Source: Ensifer adhaerens (GTDB taxonomy: Bacteria > Pseudomonadota > Alphaproteobacteria > Rhizobiales > Rhizobiaceae). From it: a stretch of DNA of 64,000 bases. The number at the start of each line of letters is the position of its first letter. The stretch's first letter is position 1. This document shows positions 8,870 to 18,685 of this stretch, in pieces. The position numbers were made by a program, and so were the translations under genes. The stretch spans positions 345,498 to 409,497 of the forward strand of contig NZ_PNFP01000006.1 of the NCBI RefSeq assembly GCF_002940685.1, read 5' to 3'. Under the pieces are notes generated by a model. The model was given only the letters and a program-made list of their open reading frames with translations, did no database searches and was not told where the DNA came from.

Positions 8870-9211
8870 TCAGATCTGCATGCGCGCGATTTCGAGGTAG
8901 GCGGTGACCACCTTGTCGCGGATGGCGATCGCGGTCTGCAGCGACTGTTCGGCGCTCATGACCGCATCGACGACTTCACGGGTGTTGGCCTGGCCGCGGA
9001 TGCCGTCGAGCGACGCGCCTTCGGCCTTCTTCATGGCGCTGATGGCGTCGCTCGCCATGTCGCCGAGAACCGAGGCAAAGCTCTGCCCCTGCGGGACACC
9101 CGGCGTTGCGGCCGGCATGCCGAAGACCGACGAGGAGGACGACGTGGAGCGGGTGCCGTCGGTCTCCTTGGTGACCGAGAACGCGCCGAGGGATTTAACT
9201 GCATCGATCAT
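8870..9211 (-). CDS. fliE: MS-ring/rod junction protein FliE
   Basis: FliE links the MS ring to the proximal rod. The 113-residue product has a Ser/Thr/Gly-rich N-terminus and the conserved C-terminal FliE helices ([21 protein letters not shown] then [13 protein letters not shown]). Its ATG overlaps the flgC stop by one base (TAATG), indicating coupled translation. Confidence 0.95.
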   Translation of the reverse strand: MIDAVKSLGAFSVTKETDGTRSTSSSSSVFGMPAATPGVPQGQSFASVLGDMASDAISAMKKAEGASLDGIRGQANTREVVDAVMSAEQSLQTAIAIRDKVVTAYLEIARMQI

Positions 9212-9630
9212 TATTGCGAGGCTCTCAACAGGTCGATTGTCTGGGAAATCAGGTCGCGGGACTGCTTGATGGTCTGGAGATTGGCCTCATAGGCGCGGTT
9301 GGCTTCGCGCATGTCGGCCATCTCGACCAGAATGTTGACGTTCGGCAGCTTGACCATGCCCTTCTCGTCCGCGGCCGGATTGCCCGGATCGAACTCGATG
9401 TTGTAGTCCGAATCGTCCGTGCCCAGCCGCTCGATCTCGACCAGCGAGGCGCCGCTTGCCCGGTCGACTTCGGCGGCAAAGCTGATGGTCTTGCGGCGAT
9501 AGGGATCCGAACCCGGCGCGTCACCGGTCGAGCGGGCGTTGGCGATGTTTTCGGAGACGATGCGAAGGCGGGTCGATTCCGCCTGCAGGCCGGAGGCCGA
9601 TACCTTGAGGGCCGAGGTCAATGGATCCAT
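9211..9630 (-). CDS. flgC: proximal rod protein FlgC
   Basis: This 139-residue proximal rod subunit has the N-terminal axial motif ([21 protein letters not shown]) and the C-terminal FlgC-specific [22 protein letters not shown] segment. Length and order (flgB-flgC-fliE-flgG) are typical of alphaproteobacteria. It begins five bases after the flgB stop. Confidence 0.97.
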   Translation of the reverse strand: MDPLTSALKVSASGLQAESTRLRIVSENIANARSTGDAPGSDPYRRKTISFAAEVDRASGASLVEIERLGTDDSDYNIEFDPGNPAADEKGMVKLPNVNILVEMADMREANRAYEANLQTIKQSRDLISQTIDLLRASQ

Positions 9631-9635
9631 GGTTC

Positions 9636-10016
9636 TTACTTCCGTACCGTCATCAGCATCATTCGGTGAAAGGCCTTCACAAGGCCGGCGGAGAGCTCGT
9701 AGTCGCGCTTGATCTCGCCGGTCTTCATCATTTCCTGCTCTATCGCGACGCTGTTGCCGGACTGCTGGATCTGCACGCCGTCGACCATGCCGACTTCAGC
9801 CACCTGAGAAGCCGCAAGCCCCTCGGTGAAGTGCGCCTTGTGGGTTGCCGCCATCTGGATGCCGGCGTCCTGCAGCACGGTTTCGAACGGCTTGACGTCC
9901 TTCGCCTTGTAGTGCGGCGTGTTCGCATTGGCGATGTTGCCGGCCACCACGTTCTGGCGAACGGTCAGCCACTGGGCCTGCCGGGACGCGAGTTCGAAAA
10001 GCTGAATCGGTTGCAT
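9636..10016 (-). CDS. flgB: proximal rod protein FlgB
   Basis: This encodes a proximal rod subunit of 126 residues, beginning [16 protein letters not shown] and containing the rod signature [20 protein letters not shown]. The frame is open upstream to 10115, but an ATG at 10016 with GGAG six bases before it gives the normal family start and length. An ATG at 10028 is the only close alternative. The 175 bases upstream, before the next gene, hold no ORF I would support. Confidence 0.94.
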   Translation of the reverse strand: MQPIQLFELASRQAQWLTVRQNVVAGNIANANTPHYKAKDVKPFETVLQDAGIQMAATHKAHFTEGLAASQVAEVGMVDGVQIQQSGNSVAIEQEMMKTGEIKRDYELSAGLVKAFHRMMLMTVRK

Positions 10017-10191
10017 CAAAAGCTCCATGCTTGGTGATGCGAACCTAGGCCGGTAATCTTGCGTGGGACTTTCGTCGGAAAGCGGTGCCGGGGAGAACGC
10101 CGTCCTGGCCGGCATAGGTCGCCCAGAAGGCGGAAAGCCGCGTCATCCGGCAAGATGGCGCGGCGGTCGGCGACAAGAACGGCAGGCGACG

Positions 10192-10749
10192 TCAGTCGGC
10201 CTGGTACATTTCGCCCGAGGAGGTGATCATCACCCAATGGCCGTCGCGTTGCTCGAGCGTCGCGAGGCGCGTGTTGTCGGGCAGAACCGAGCCGATGCGC
10301 ACGATATACATGCCACTTGCGTCCTCGATCAGCGCCCGGCCGTTGGCGACATGCATCAACTTGAAGCCCGACTTGCCGGGAAAAGGCTGTGACAACCCCT
10401 CTCGGGCGGCAGTACCTTCCGGTGCCGGGCCTGCGCCGATGCCGGGCACCGACGCCGTCGTCAGCTGGTCGATCGCGGCCAGGGCTTCGCCATCCGCATC
10501 CGGCATGGCGAGCGGCGATACCGAGACGACGTTGCGCGCGGCACGCTCCGGCAGATCGCGGGTCGAGCCCTGCCACAGCGGCGGCATGGTGAACTTGTCC
10601 TGATGGAAGAAGGCATACCAGGGAAAGAAGGTCGCGAATGCGGCAAGCGCCACGCCGGTCGCGGCCAGGAACTTGTCGGTCATCGGCATGCGGCTGCTGC
10701 GCTTGCGCTGGTGAACCATCTCGTCCGCATCATAATCGGTCATGGTCAT
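10192..10749 (-). CDS. unknown flagellar-cluster membrane protein
   Basis: I do not recognise a named family. The roughly 185-residue protein has a basic, charged N-terminus, one membrane segment (about residues 25-45), a low-complexity Ala/Pro linker, and a C-terminal beta-rich domain (about 130-185) ending in DGHWVMITSSGEMYQAD. This suggests an inner-membrane anchor with a small periplasmic domain. An unnamed gene occupies the same place next to fliI in S. meliloti. The start ATG at 10749 overlaps the fliI stop (TGATG); a GTG at 10752 is also possible. A basal-body accessory role is inferred from position only. Confidence 0.75.
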   Translation of the reverse strand: MTMTDYDADEMVHQRKRSSRMPMTDKFLAATGVALAAFATFFPWYAFFHQDKFTMPPLWQGSTRDLPERAARNVVSVSPLAMPDADGEALAAIDQLTTASVPGIGAGPAPEGTAAREGLSQPFPGKSGFKLMHVANGRALIEDASGMYIVRIGSVLPDNTRLATLEQRDGHWVMITSSGEMYQAD

Positions 10750-12140
10750 CACCTCGCTCTCGCACCCGGCTGATTGCCCATCGCCGCCGCCTTCAGCGCA
10801 TTGGCGAGATCGGCAAAGGCGTCCTGCGCCGGGCGCTCACCGGCGGTTTGCGTCAATACGTCGTAGATGACCGGAACCTGCTTGATCGCCATGTCGAGAT
10901 CCGGATCGCCGCCGGGGCGATAGCCGCCGATCAGGCGAAGGTCGCGGGTCTCCTCAAAGCGGTGGATCAGCGCCTTCAGGCGCGAGACCAGCTTCTCCTG
11001 GTCCGGGGTCCAGGCCTTGCGTGCAAGGCGCGAAATCGAGGCAAGCGGATTGATGGGCGGATAGCGCCCCTCCTCCGCAAGGCTGCGCTCCAGCACGATG
11101 TGACCATCGAGGATACCGCGCGTCGAGTCGGCAACCGGATCGTTGTGGTTGTCGCCGTCGACGAGGATGGAGATGATCGCGGTGATGGTGCCGGCGCCTT
11201 CGGTGCCGGGGCCGGCGCGCTCCAGCAGGCGCGGCAGTTCGGTGAAGACGGAAGCCGGGTAGCCGCGCGCGATCGGAGGCTCGCCCGATGCGGTTGCGAC
11301 CTCGCGGATCGCATGGGCGAAACGGGTGACGCTGTCGACGATCAGGAGAACGTTGTCGCCATTGTCGCGATAGTGCTCGGCGATGGTGACGGCGGTGAGC
11401 GGCGCCATCTTGCGCAGCATCGGGCTCTCGTCGCTGGTCGCCACGACAGCGACGGACTTCGCGAGATTGTCGCCCAGCGTATCCTCGATGAATTCGCGCA
11501 CTTCACGGCCGCGTTCGCCGACCAGCGCAATCACCACCTTGTCGAAGGCATCGGCCCGCGCCAACATGGAGAGCAGCGTCGACTTGCCGACGCCGGAGCC
11601 GGCGAAGATGCCGAGACGCTGGCCAAGGCAGAGCGGCGAGAAGATGTCGATCGCGCGCACGCCGGTCAGGAAGCCCTTCTCGACCCGCTTGCGCGTCATC
11701 GATGGCGGCGCGGTGTTGGTGATCGAGCGGCGCACATCGCCCTGCTGCAGCGGACCGAGACCATCGATCGGCTCGCCGAGCGCATTGATCGCACGGCCGC
11801 ACCACTGGTCGGTCGGCGCGACGCGGAAGGCGCCCTTGCGAATGACGGTGTCGTGGATACCGATCGGATCGCCGGGCTCGATCGGGCAGACGACCACCCG
11901 CTCCGGCTCGACACGAACCACTTCGCCGAGGTGAGTTCCGGTGACGCTCTTGTGGGCGACGAAGTCGCCGAGCCGCACATGCCGCGACAGGCCCGTTACC
12001 GTGTAGTGGCCGGGCGAGATCGTCTGGACGTGACCGCCAGGTGCGATCGAAAACTCGGGTTTGGCATAGCGCTCGACAAGGCCGGCAAGTGCCGCCAGAG
12101 ATGTCGATCCCGCGCTTGTTTTCTGGCCTTCGCTTTGCAT
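10749..12140 (-). CDS. fliI: flagellar export ATPase FliI
   Basis: FliI is the F1-beta-like ATPase that delivers substrates to the flagellar export gate. The 463-residue product has the Walker A motif GIFAGSGVGKSTLL and a Walker B region at VLLIVDSVTRFA. The ALVGERGREVREFIED stretch and the DGHIVLERSLAEEGRYPPI motif of this ATPase class are also present. Its partner FliH is not in the window. It lies 19 bases after flgF and overlaps the next small gene. Confidence 0.97.
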   Translation of the reverse strand: MQSEGQKTSAGSTSLAALAGLVERYAKPEFSIAPGGHVQTISPGHYTVTGLSRHVRLGDFVAHKSVTGTHLGEVVRVEPERVVVCPIEPGDPIGIHDTVIRKGAFRVAPTDQWCGRAINALGEPIDGLGPLQQGDVRRSITNTAPPSMTRKRVEKGFLTGVRAIDIFSPLCLGQRLGIFAGSGVGKSTLLSMLARADAFDKVVIALVGERGREVREFIEDTLGDNLAKSVAVVATSDESPMLRKMAPLTAVTIAEHYRDNGDNVLLIVDSVTRFAHAIREVATASGEPPIARGYPASVFTELPRLLERAGPGTEGAGTITAIISILVDGDNHNDPVADSTRGILDGHIVLERSLAEEGRYPPINPLASISRLARKAWTPDQEKLVSRLKALIHRFEETRDLRLIGGYRPGGDPDLDMAIKQVPVIYDVLTQTAGERPAQDAFADLANALKAAAMGNQPGARAR

Positions 12141-12158
12141 GCCGATATCCGTCAGAGA

Positions 12159-12884
12159 TTAGCGGCTGCCGCCAAGCGTCTTGACCGCTTCTTCGAGCGA
12201 TCCTTCGCTGTCGCGCAGCAGGGCGGTGATGTTGTCGAAGGCGCGGGTGACCATGATCAGCTGCGACATTTCCTGGATCGCATTGACATTGGACTCCTCG
12301 AGGAAGCCCTGCATGACGCCGACGTCGAAGCGGTCGACCACCGGCTCGGCCTGCGCCGCCGGCTGGACGGCGCTGTTGTCGAGGCGCACGAAGCCCTTGC
12401 TGAAATCGGCTTCATAGAGACCGAGCGAGGCGACGGCGACGCCGTTCTGGTGAAGCGCACCATCGGCGCCGACGGTGATCTCGCCGCCGTTGCCGTTGAG
12501 CTGGATCGGCGCGCCTCCGGCATCGAGCACCGGATAGCCGCGGATGGTGACGAGTTCGCCGGTATCGGTCAGCGTGAACCGCCCGTCGCGCGTCAGCGCC
12601 GGACCGGCGGGCGTCTCGATCTGGAACCAGGCGTCGCCCTTGATGGCGAAATCGAGCGCCGAGCCGGTGCGCGTCAGCGAACCGTTGCTGGTGTTGAGGA
12701 ATTCCTCGCCCTTGCTGACATAGGCGACCTTGGTCGGCTTCGTGTCGCCGAGCATCTCGTTGAACTTCACCTCGGTGCCGCGGAAGCCGACGGTGTTGGA
12801 GTTCGCGATGTTGTCGGCAAGCGTGTTGAGGCGCTTCTCAAGCGCCATCTGCGACGAAATCGCGACGTAAAGGCCGGTTTGCAC
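12159..12884 (-). CDS. flgF: proximal rod protein FlgF
   Basis: This 241-residue rod subunit has the axial N-terminus (YVAISSQMALEKRLNTLADN then IANSNTVGFRGTEVKF), a central FlgE/F/G domain (ALDFAIKGDAWFQIETPAGP), and a C-terminus with GFLEESNVNAIQEMSQLI. It differs from FlgG by the short family length and N-terminus. It is two bases from the DUF1217 gene and heads towards fliI. Confidence 0.94.
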   Translation of the reverse strand: MQTGLYVAISSQMALEKRLNTLADNIANSNTVGFRGTEVKFNEMLGDTKPTKVAYVSKGEEFLNTSNGSLTRTGSALDFAIKGDAWFQIETPAGPALTRDGRFTLTDTGELVTIRGYPVLDAGGAPIQLNGNGGEITVGADGALHQNGVAVASLGLYEADFSKGFVRLDNSAVQPAAQAEPVVDRFDVGVMQGFLEESNVNAIQEMSQLIMVTRAFDNITALLRDSEGSLEEAVKTLGGSR

Positions 12885-12886
12885 GT

Positions 12887-13666
12887 TCAGTTTCCCCCGA
12901 GTTTCAGGCTGTTGATGGACAGGAGAAGATCGGAAGAAATGCCGTAGCCGCTCGATGAGCCGAAGACCGCGAGCGGATCGTAACCGTCCGTTGAATGTTT
13001 GGTTTCCCAGAGCGCGGTGAACCGGTCGAGAAACTCGGTCACCTTGGTCGGATCCTGGAAGTCCTTGAAGTCGAGCGCCTGTTCATAGGCCTCGGCCTGA
13101 CGATCGACATTGGTTGCGGCGAATTCGTCCGGCAGCTGCAGGGCCGTGCGCACCACCTGCGCCAGGGCCTCGTCGGCGATGATGGCGTAGCCGCTGTCGA
13201 TCGTCGGCGCCATGCGCGAAAAATAGAGCGCGAGCCTGACGCCGGCATTCTCTTCGCCTGCGTCCTGCTCCAGGGTCTGGCGGGTGTATTTTTCCGCAAC
13301 GCCCTTTTGTGCCCGGTCGAAGGACGTGGCGGCGCTGCCGTGAGCGGCGAAGTTCAGCGATTCGACCAGCTGCTTGTAGCGGCTGTCGGTCAGCTTGTTG
13401 GCAAAGGCATCCTCGTTGTCGACGCCTTCGGTCAGTACCTTGCGCATGAAGGCCTTGGCATAACCCATGTCTTCGAGGCCATGCGCCTTCATCGCGTAAT
13501 TGTAGAGCCTGGAATCGGCGAAGAAGTCGTCGATCGTTTTGACGTCGCCGATCTTCGAGAGATAGTACTCGGTCTCGCGCGCCACGTCCGGCTGCTCGGC
13601 AACGCGGGCAAGCGACTTCGTCAAGTCGGCCGTTATCAGCTTGTAGCTCGTATAGGTCGTGGTCAC
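12887..13666 (-). CDS. DUF1217 flagellar-region protein
   Basis: This 259-residue soluble protein is largely helical and matches what I know of the DUF1217 family, found beside flagellar genes in rhizobia. Features are TSYKLITADLTKSLARVAEQ, then FFADSRLYNYAMKAHGLEDM, and a repeated VTEFLDRF-type segment. I choose the GTG at 13666 because GGAG lies six bases upstream; the longer open frame to 13771 adds Arg/Gly-rich residues typical of a shadow. No role is established here. It is the first gene of the minus-strand operon facing motA. Confidence 0.82.
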   Translation of the reverse strand: MTTTYTSYKLITADLTKSLARVAEQPDVARETEYYLSKIGDVKTIDDFFADSRLYNYAMKAHGLEDMGYAKAFMRKVLTEGVDNEDAFANKLTDSRYKQLVESLNFAAHGSAATSFDRAQKGVAEKYTRQTLEQDAGEENAGVRLALYFSRMAPTIDSGYAIIADEALAQVVRTALQLPDEFAATNVDRQAEAYEQALDFKDFQDPTKVTEFLDRFTALWETKHSTDGYDPLAVFGSSSGYGISSDLLLSINSLKLGGN

Positions 13667-13849
13667 GATCGCTCCGCCCCTGCCGGAATGAGACAGGCGG
13701 CCCCTTAGGCCTGCCCTGACAAATCCTGACCGGACAGCCTTGCGCGAACCTGTTCCGACAGGCGGCCCCATCGCCAGTGCCGGCCAGCCTCACGCAAGGA
13801 TGAAACCGTATCCCGTTAGCGGAAAATAAGATCGCGACAGGTATCGAAT
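13667..13849. promoter_or_regulatory. divergent promoter region, DUF1217/flgF operon and motA
   Basis: This 183-base interval separates the minus-strand rod/ring operon from the plus-strand motA-fliM-fliN-fliG run, so it must hold both promoters. I see no clear sigma-54 or sigma-28 consensus and cannot place the boxes by eye. Confidence 0.5.
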
Positions 13850-14728
13850 ATGAACATCATCATCGGGCTTCTTGTGACGTTCGGCTGTATCCTCGGCGGC
13901 TATCTGGCGATGGGCGGCCACATGGAAGTCCTCAACCAGCCCTTCGAGCTGCTGATCATCGGTGGCGCCGGCGTCGGCGGCTTCATCATGGCCAACTCCA
14001 TGAAGGTGGTGAAGGATACCGGCAAGGCCCTCGGCGAAGCCTTTCGCCACAAGGTGCCGAAGGAGCGCGAGTATCTCGACACGCTCGGCGTTCTCTACTC
14101 GCTGATGCGGGACCTGCGCACGAAGTCGCGCAACGAGATCGAAAGCCACATCGACAACCCCGAGGAATCCTCGATCTTCCAGTCGGCCCCGACGGTTCTG
14201 AAGAACAAGGAACTGACCGCCTTCATCTGCGATTACGTGCGCCTGATCATCATCGGCAACGCCCGCTCGCACGAGATCGAAGCGCTGATGGACGAGGAAA
14301 TCCAGACCATCACCCACGACAAGATGAAGTGCTACCACGCACTGACGACGATGGGCGACGCCTTCCCGGCGATCGGTATCGTCGCGGCCGTTCTCGGTGT
14401 CATCAAGGCGATGGGCGCGATCAGCGAAGCGCCGGAAGTTCTGGGCGCCAAGATCGCAGCCGCCCTCGTCGGCACCCTGCTCGGCGTGTTCCTATCCTAT
14501 TCGATCGTCGCGCCGCTCGTCGCCAACGTCAAATCGGTGCGCGAGAAGCAGAACCGTCTCTACGTCATCGTCAAGCAGACGCTGCTTGCCTACATGAACG
14601 GCTCGGTTCCGCAGGTCGCTCTCGAATATGGCCGCAAGACCATCTCGGCCTACGAGCGTCCGTCGATCGACGCGGTCGAGCAGGAAATGATGAACCCCGG
14701 TGGCGGCGGCGAAAGCAAGGCGGCTTGA
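13850..14728 (+). CDS. motA: flagellar motor stator protein MotA
   Basis: MotA forms with MotB the proton channel that drives rotation. The 292-residue product has four membrane segments (about 1-20, 30-52, 168-190, 200-222) with the large cytoplasmic loop between the second and third. Conserved stretches include [20 protein letters not shown] and [20 protein letters not shown]. Unlike many bacteria, motA is separated from motB: motB/motC/motD are absent from the window, as expected where motBCD form a separate operon. fliM starts five bases after the stop. Confidence 0.97.
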   Translation: MNIIIGLLVTFGCILGGYLAMGGHMEVLNQPFELLIIGGAGVGGFIMANSMKVVKDTGKALGEAFRHKVPKEREYLDTLGVLYSLMRDLRTKSRNEIESHIDNPEESSIFQSAPTVLKNKELTAFICDYVRLIIIGNARSHEIEALMDEEIQTITHDKMKCYHALTTMGDAFPAIGIVAAVLGVIKAMGAISEAPEVLGAKIAAALVGTLLGVFLSYSIVAPLVANVKSVREKQNRLYVIVKQTLLAYMNGSVPQVALEYGRKTISAYERPSIDAVEQEMMNPGGGGESKAA

Positions 14729-14732
14729 TTCC

Positions 14733-15674
14733 ATGACTTCCCCGACATCCAACGTTCACGCATTCGACCGGAAACTCCTGGCGCGCATGACCGGCGCGCT
14801 GGGCGACGACCGGGTGATCGGCCGGCTGGCCCTCGAACTCGGCCAGGTCTTCAGCGAATTCCTGCCGGATATCTGCCGGGCGGAGACGGGTCTCGACATC
14901 ACCATCGGCTATGCCGGCCACCGGACCGGGATGCGCCGCGAGTTGATCTCGACGATGGGCACGGGCGTGCTCATCAGCGAGGTTTCGCTGCGCAACTGGT
15001 GCACGGACTTTCAGATCGGCTGCGACAGCCCGATCATCATCGCTCTGGTGGAGGCGCTGCTTGGTGCCGAGCCGGCCGGGATCGAGGAACCGCAGCCGCG
15101 CGCACTGTCCCCGATCGAGATCGACGTGGCCGTGCCGCTCATCGAAAAGATCGCCGATGTGCTGCGCACGGCCGTCAATGCCCCTGGCGGCTTCGAGCCG
15201 ATCGTCGAGCGCCCGCTCAACAGCACGGCCCGGCCCAAGCCCGATCCGATGATCGAGGACGTCCATGCCGGCGCCATCGACATGACGATCGGCTTCGGCC
15301 CGGTGCTTTCCACATTCTCGGTCATCGTTCCGCAAAGCGTACTTCTGAAGACCTCGATCGTCTTCCCCAAGGGCGGACAGCAGCGCAAGGCGAAAGCCGA
15401 GTGGACCGAGCAGCTGGAGGAACAGGTTCGCCGTTCGGCGGTGACGATCGAGGCGCGCATCCGGCTCGAAAGCCTGACGCTCGATACGATCAGCCGCCTG
15501 CAACCGGGCGACGTCATCCCTTTCCTCGACGCCCAGGACGTTCGCGTCGACGTCAACGCCAATGGCCGCGACCTTTATGTCTGCGAATTCGGGCGCGCCG
15601 GATCGAAATATACGGTTCGGGTCAAGGATACGCACGGATCCGAACAGGACATCCTTCGCCACATCATGAGTTAA
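14733..15674 (+). CDS. fliM: flagellar motor switch protein FliM
   Basis: FliM is the C-ring protein linking FliG to FliN. The 313-residue product has a CheC-like middle domain (about 30-230; MTIGFGPVLSTFSVIVPQSV) and a C-terminal SpoA domain (about 240-313; RLQPGDVIPFLDAQDVRVDV). I take the ATG at 14733, giving MTSPTSNVHAFDRK, over an in-frame upstream ATG inside motA. The canonical N-terminal CheY-binding LSQxEIDxLL motif is not visible, so CheY2 binding may use a diverged segment. Confidence 0.93.
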   Translation: MTSPTSNVHAFDRKLLARMTGALGDDRVIGRLALELGQVFSEFLPDICRAETGLDITIGYAGHRTGMRRELISTMGTGVLISEVSLRNWCTDFQIGCDSPIIIALVEALLGAEPAGIEEPQPRALSPIEIDVAVPLIEKIADVLRTAVNAPGGFEPIVERPLNSTARPKPDPMIEDVHAGAIDMTIGFGPVLSTFSVIVPQSVLLKTSIVFPKGGQQRKAKAEWTEQLEEQVRRSAVTIEARIRLESLTLDTISRLQPGDVIPFLDAQDVRVDVNANGRDLYVCEFGRAGSKYTVRVKDTHGSEQDILRHIMS

Positions 15675-15734
15675 ATCGGCCTGCCGCGCACGCGCAGCAT
15701 GCCTGAGGCAAGCTTCAACTGGAATAGTTCTCAC

Positions 15735-16343
15735 ATGGCACCCAAGAAAGCACCCATCAACGAACAGGCCGAAGCCGCTGTCGGAGACATGGAACTCGAC
15801 CAGGCGATCAACGACCTGCGCGGTGTCCTGAAACAGGATTCCGACACGCCTGCAGCGTTCGGCTCGGAATTCGGCGGCGAAACGCTTGGCACGAGCGATT
15901 TCGGCAGCGACTTTGGCGCACCGGCAGCGGGCGGTCTCGACGCATTCGGCGGCGATTTTGGCTCCAGCGACTTTGGCGCCGATCTCGGCGGCCCGGCCGC
16001 GACGAGCGATTTCGGCGGCACGGATTTTGCCGCGACGTCCTTCGACAGCGCTGATGTGGCCGTCGATACCCCGCCCGGCAGCGGCATGAACGCCAATCTC
16101 GACCTGATCATGGACATTCCGATCGACGTCCAGATCGTGCTCGGCTCGAGCCGGATGCAGGTTTCAGGCCTCATGAACCTCAGCGAAGGCGCAACGATCG
16201 CGCTGGATCGCCGCATCGGCGAGCCGGTGGAGATCATGGTCAACGGTCGGGTGATCGGCCGTGGCGAAATTACCGTTCTCGAAGGCGACGATACCCGCTT
16301 CGGCGTCAAACTCATCGAGATCAAGGGCAATAAGAAGTCGTAG
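15735..16343 (+). CDS. fliN: flagellar motor switch protein FliN
   Basis: This C-ring subunit has about 202 residues. It has a charged N-terminal helix (about 1-40), a striking low-complexity linker rich in Phe-Gly and Asp (about 45-115, repeated DFG units), and a C-terminal SpoA domain (about 120-202) with [20 protein letters not shown]. The frame is open from 15699, where ATGCCTGAGGCAAGC gives 12 extra residues without a ribosome site. I prefer 15735 ([11 protein letters not shown]), with GGAAT upstream. The protein is much longer than enterobacterial FliN (137 residues) because of the linker. Confidence 0.93.
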   Translation: MAPKKAPINEQAEAAVGDMELDQAINDLRGVLKQDSDTPAAFGSEFGGETLGTSDFGSDFGAPAAGGLDAFGGDFGSSDFGADLGGPAATSDFGGTDFAATSFDSADVAVDTPPGSGMNANLDLIMDIPIDVQIVLGSSRMQVSGLMNLSEGATIALDRRIGEPVEIMVNGRVIGRGEITVLEGDDTRFGVKLIEIKGNKKS

Positions 16344-16372
16344 GGCCCAATGATTGGGCGAAGGATGAATCC

Positions 16373-17404
16373 ATGATGGATTTCGAAAGTTTCGAGGCTC
16401 AGGCGCTATCAAGGCCGCTCAGCCAGACGGACAAGGCGGCGGCCGTTCTGCTTGCCATGGGCAAGGGCGTCGCCAGCAAACTGCTGAAATTCTTCACCCA
16501 GAGCGAACTGCAGTCGATCATCGCGTCGGCGCAGTCGCTGCGCGCCATTCCACCGCATGAACTCGAAGCGCTCGTCAACGAGTTCGAAGACCTCTTCACA
16601 GAGGGTGCCGGCCTCATGGACAACGCCAAGGCGATCGAGAGCATTCTCGAGGAAGGCCTGACGCCGGACGAAGTCGACGGCCTGCTCGGCCGTCGCGCCA
16701 CGTTCCAGTCCTATGAAGCCAACATCTGGGACCGCCTGCAGGAATGCGACCCGGTGGCCGTTTCCGTACAGCTTGCCAAGGAACATCCGCAGACGATCGC
16801 CTACGTTCTTTCGATGATGCCGTCGAGCTTCGGCGCCAAGGTGCTGCTGCAGCTGTCCGAAGAACAGCGACCGGACATCCTGAAGCGCGCCGTCAACATG
16901 AAGGACGTCAACCCGAAGGCCGCGGCGATCATCGAGAACCGCGTGATGGAAATGATCGGCGAGATGGAAGCGGAACGCAACTCGGCGGGCCCGGCCAAGA
17001 TCGCCGAGGTGATGAACGAACTCGACAAGCCGCAGGTCGATACGCTGCTCGCCTCGCTCGAATCGCTCAGCACCGCTTCGGCCAACAAGGTTCGCCCGAA
17101 GATCTTCCTCTTCGACGACGTGCTCTACATGCCGCAGCGCAGCCGCGTTCAGCTTTTCAACGACGTGTCGACCGACATCATCACGATGGCGCTGCGCGGC
17201 TCGACGTCGGAACTGCGCGAATCGGTGCTCGCCTCGATCGGCGCGCGCCAGCGCCGCATGATCGAGTCCGATCTCGCCATGGGCGATGCCGGCATCAATC
17301 CGCGCGACATCGCCATTGCGCGGCGCTCGATCACGCAGGAAGCCATTCGCCTGGCCGCGAACGGACAGCTCGAACTCAAGGAAAAGGACGTCCAGGCGGC
17401 CTGA
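16373..17404 (+). CDS. fliG: flagellar motor switch protein FliG
   Basis: FliG is the rotor protein on the MS ring that contacts MotA. The 343-residue product has an N-terminal domain (LSQTDKAAAVLLAMGKGVAS), the middle armadillo-like domain including HPQTIAYVLSMMPSSFGAKV, and the C-terminal torque domain with charged helices (about 245-330, FLFDDVLYMPQRSR). The start is ATGATG; either Met may be used. It ends about 70 bases before a hairpin at 17471-17498. Confidence 0.96.
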   Translation: MMDFESFEAQALSRPLSQTDKAAAVLLAMGKGVASKLLKFFTQSELQSIIASAQSLRAIPPHELEALVNEFEDLFTEGAGLMDNAKAIESILEEGLTPDEVDGLLGRRATFQSYEANIWDRLQECDPVAVSVQLAKEHPQTIAYVLSMMPSSFGAKVLLQLSEEQRPDILKRAVNMKDVNPKAAAIIENRVMEMIGEMEAERNSAGPAKIAEVMNELDKPQVDTLLASLESLSTASANKVRPKIFLFDDVLYMPQRSRVQLFNDVSTDIITMALRGSTSELRESVLASIGARQRRMIESDLAMGDAGINPRDIAIARRSITQEAIRLAANGQLELKEKDVQAA

Positions 17405-17470
17405 GGTCCGCCTTCGTCCGATGAGCGGCACAAAGCGGCCGGTCGACCGCTCCGCAAAGGCTAATTTCTG

Positions 17471-17498
17471 TTGAGCCCCGGTGAATGCCGGGGCTCAA
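17471..17498 (+). terminator. hairpin after fliG
   Basis: A perfect 11-bp inverted repeat (TTGAGCCCCGG / CCGGGGCTCAA) with a six-base loop lies in the 199-base fliG-flhB gap. The T tract is weak (CTCTTG), so it may only partly stop transcription into flhB. Confidence 0.65.
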
Positions 17499-17603
17499 CT
17501 CTTGCCTGGCTCCCGCACTGGGTCCACTACAGGAAGCGCAAGCTTGAACGCATGTCCGCCGGGACGCGCGTCGCCGTAGAGGAACCGGGAGCCATCCTGT
17601 CTC

Positions 17604-18680
17604 ATGTCGGACGATCAGGATAAAGACAGCAAAACAGAGGCCCCGTCAGAGAAGAAGATCTCCGACGCAGCGGATAAGGGCAACGTGCCCTTCTCGCGCG
17701 AGGCCACGATGTTCGCATCGACGCTCGCGATCTACATTTTCTTCGTTTTCTTCCTGACCGATGGCGTCGCCACCCTCACCGAGGCGCTCAAGGACATCTT
17801 CGAGCAACCGGAGGCCTGGCGGCTGGAAAACGCCACCGACGTGGTGGCGCTGATCACCCATCTCGTCTGGAAATCGACGGCCCTCGTCGTCCCGGTCTTC
17901 GTCCTGCTCATCGTCTTCGGCGTCGGCGCCTCAATCTTCCAGAACCTGCCTCGGCCGGTTCTTGACCGTATTGCGCCCAAGTTCAACCGGGTTTCGCCGA
18001 TGGCGGGCCTCAAGCGGATCTTCGGCATCCAGGGCCTGGTCGAATTCGGCAAGTCGCTGTTCAAGATCATCATCGTGTCGGTCGTCGTCGTTCTGGTGCT
18101 CTGGAACGACTACTTCGCCACGCTCGACCTGATGTTTTCCGACCCGGTCACGATGTTTGCGACGATGGCGAACGACCTCAACGAGATCATGATCGTCATT
18201 CTGCTTGCGACCGCAGTGCTGGCGATCGCCGACCTCTTCTGGTCGCGGCATCATTGGTACACCGAACTGATGATGACCAAGCAGGAAGTGAAGGAGGAAA
18301 TGAAACAGGCGCAGGGCGATCCGATCGTCAAGTCGCGCCTGCGTTCGATGCAGCGCGACCGGGCGCGCAAGCGCATGATTTCGTCGGTGCCGCGCGCCAC
18401 GCTCGTGATCGCCAACCCGACCCACTATGCCGTCGCGCTGCGTTATGTCCGAGAGGAGAGCGACGCGCCCATCGTCGTGGCGATGGGGCAGGACCTGGTT
18501 GCCCTCAAGATCCGTGAAATCGCAGAGAAAAACGGCGTTCCCGTCTTCGAGGACCCGCCGCTTGCACGCTCCATGTTTGCACAAGTCTCGGTGGATAGTG
18601 TGATTCCACCGGTGTTTTACAAGGCTGTTGCCGAACTCATTCACCGGGTGCATGCGTCGCAACCAAAACGGATGACATAA
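17604..18680 (+). CDS. flhB: flagellar type III export switch protein FlhB
   Basis: FlhB controls the change from rod/hook to filament export. The 358-residue product has a short cytoplasmic start ([20 protein letters not shown]), four membrane segments (about 30-52, 85-115, 145-165, 190-212), and the cytoplasmic domain with the autocleavage motif NPTH in [15 protein letters not shown]. The C-terminus contains [12 protein letters not shown], as in the family. A hairpin in the preceding gap suggests at least partial separation from fliG. Confidence 0.97.
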   Translation: MSDDQDKDSKTEAPSEKKISDAADKGNVPFSREATMFASTLAIYIFFVFFLTDGVATLTEALKDIFEQPEAWRLENATDVVALITHLVWKSTALVVPVFVLLIVFGVGASIFQNLPRPVLDRIAPKFNRVSPMAGLKRIFGIQGLVEFGKSLFKIIIVSVVVVLVLWNDYFATLDLMFSDPVTMFATMANDLNEIMIVILLATAVLAIADLFWSRHHWYTELMMTKQEVKEEMKQAQGDPIVKSRLRSMQRDRARKRMISSVPRATLVIANPTHYAVALRYVREESDAPIVVAMGQDLVALKIREIAEKNGVPVFEDPPLARSMFAQVSVDSVIPPVFYKAVAELIHRVHASQPKRMT

Positions 18681-18685
18681 CTCCG

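Noticed and set aside
10638..12947. Open plus-strand frame of 769 codons opposite fliI and flgF
   Set aside because: It is Arg/Asp/Gly-rich with no domain and runs across several real minus-strand genes.
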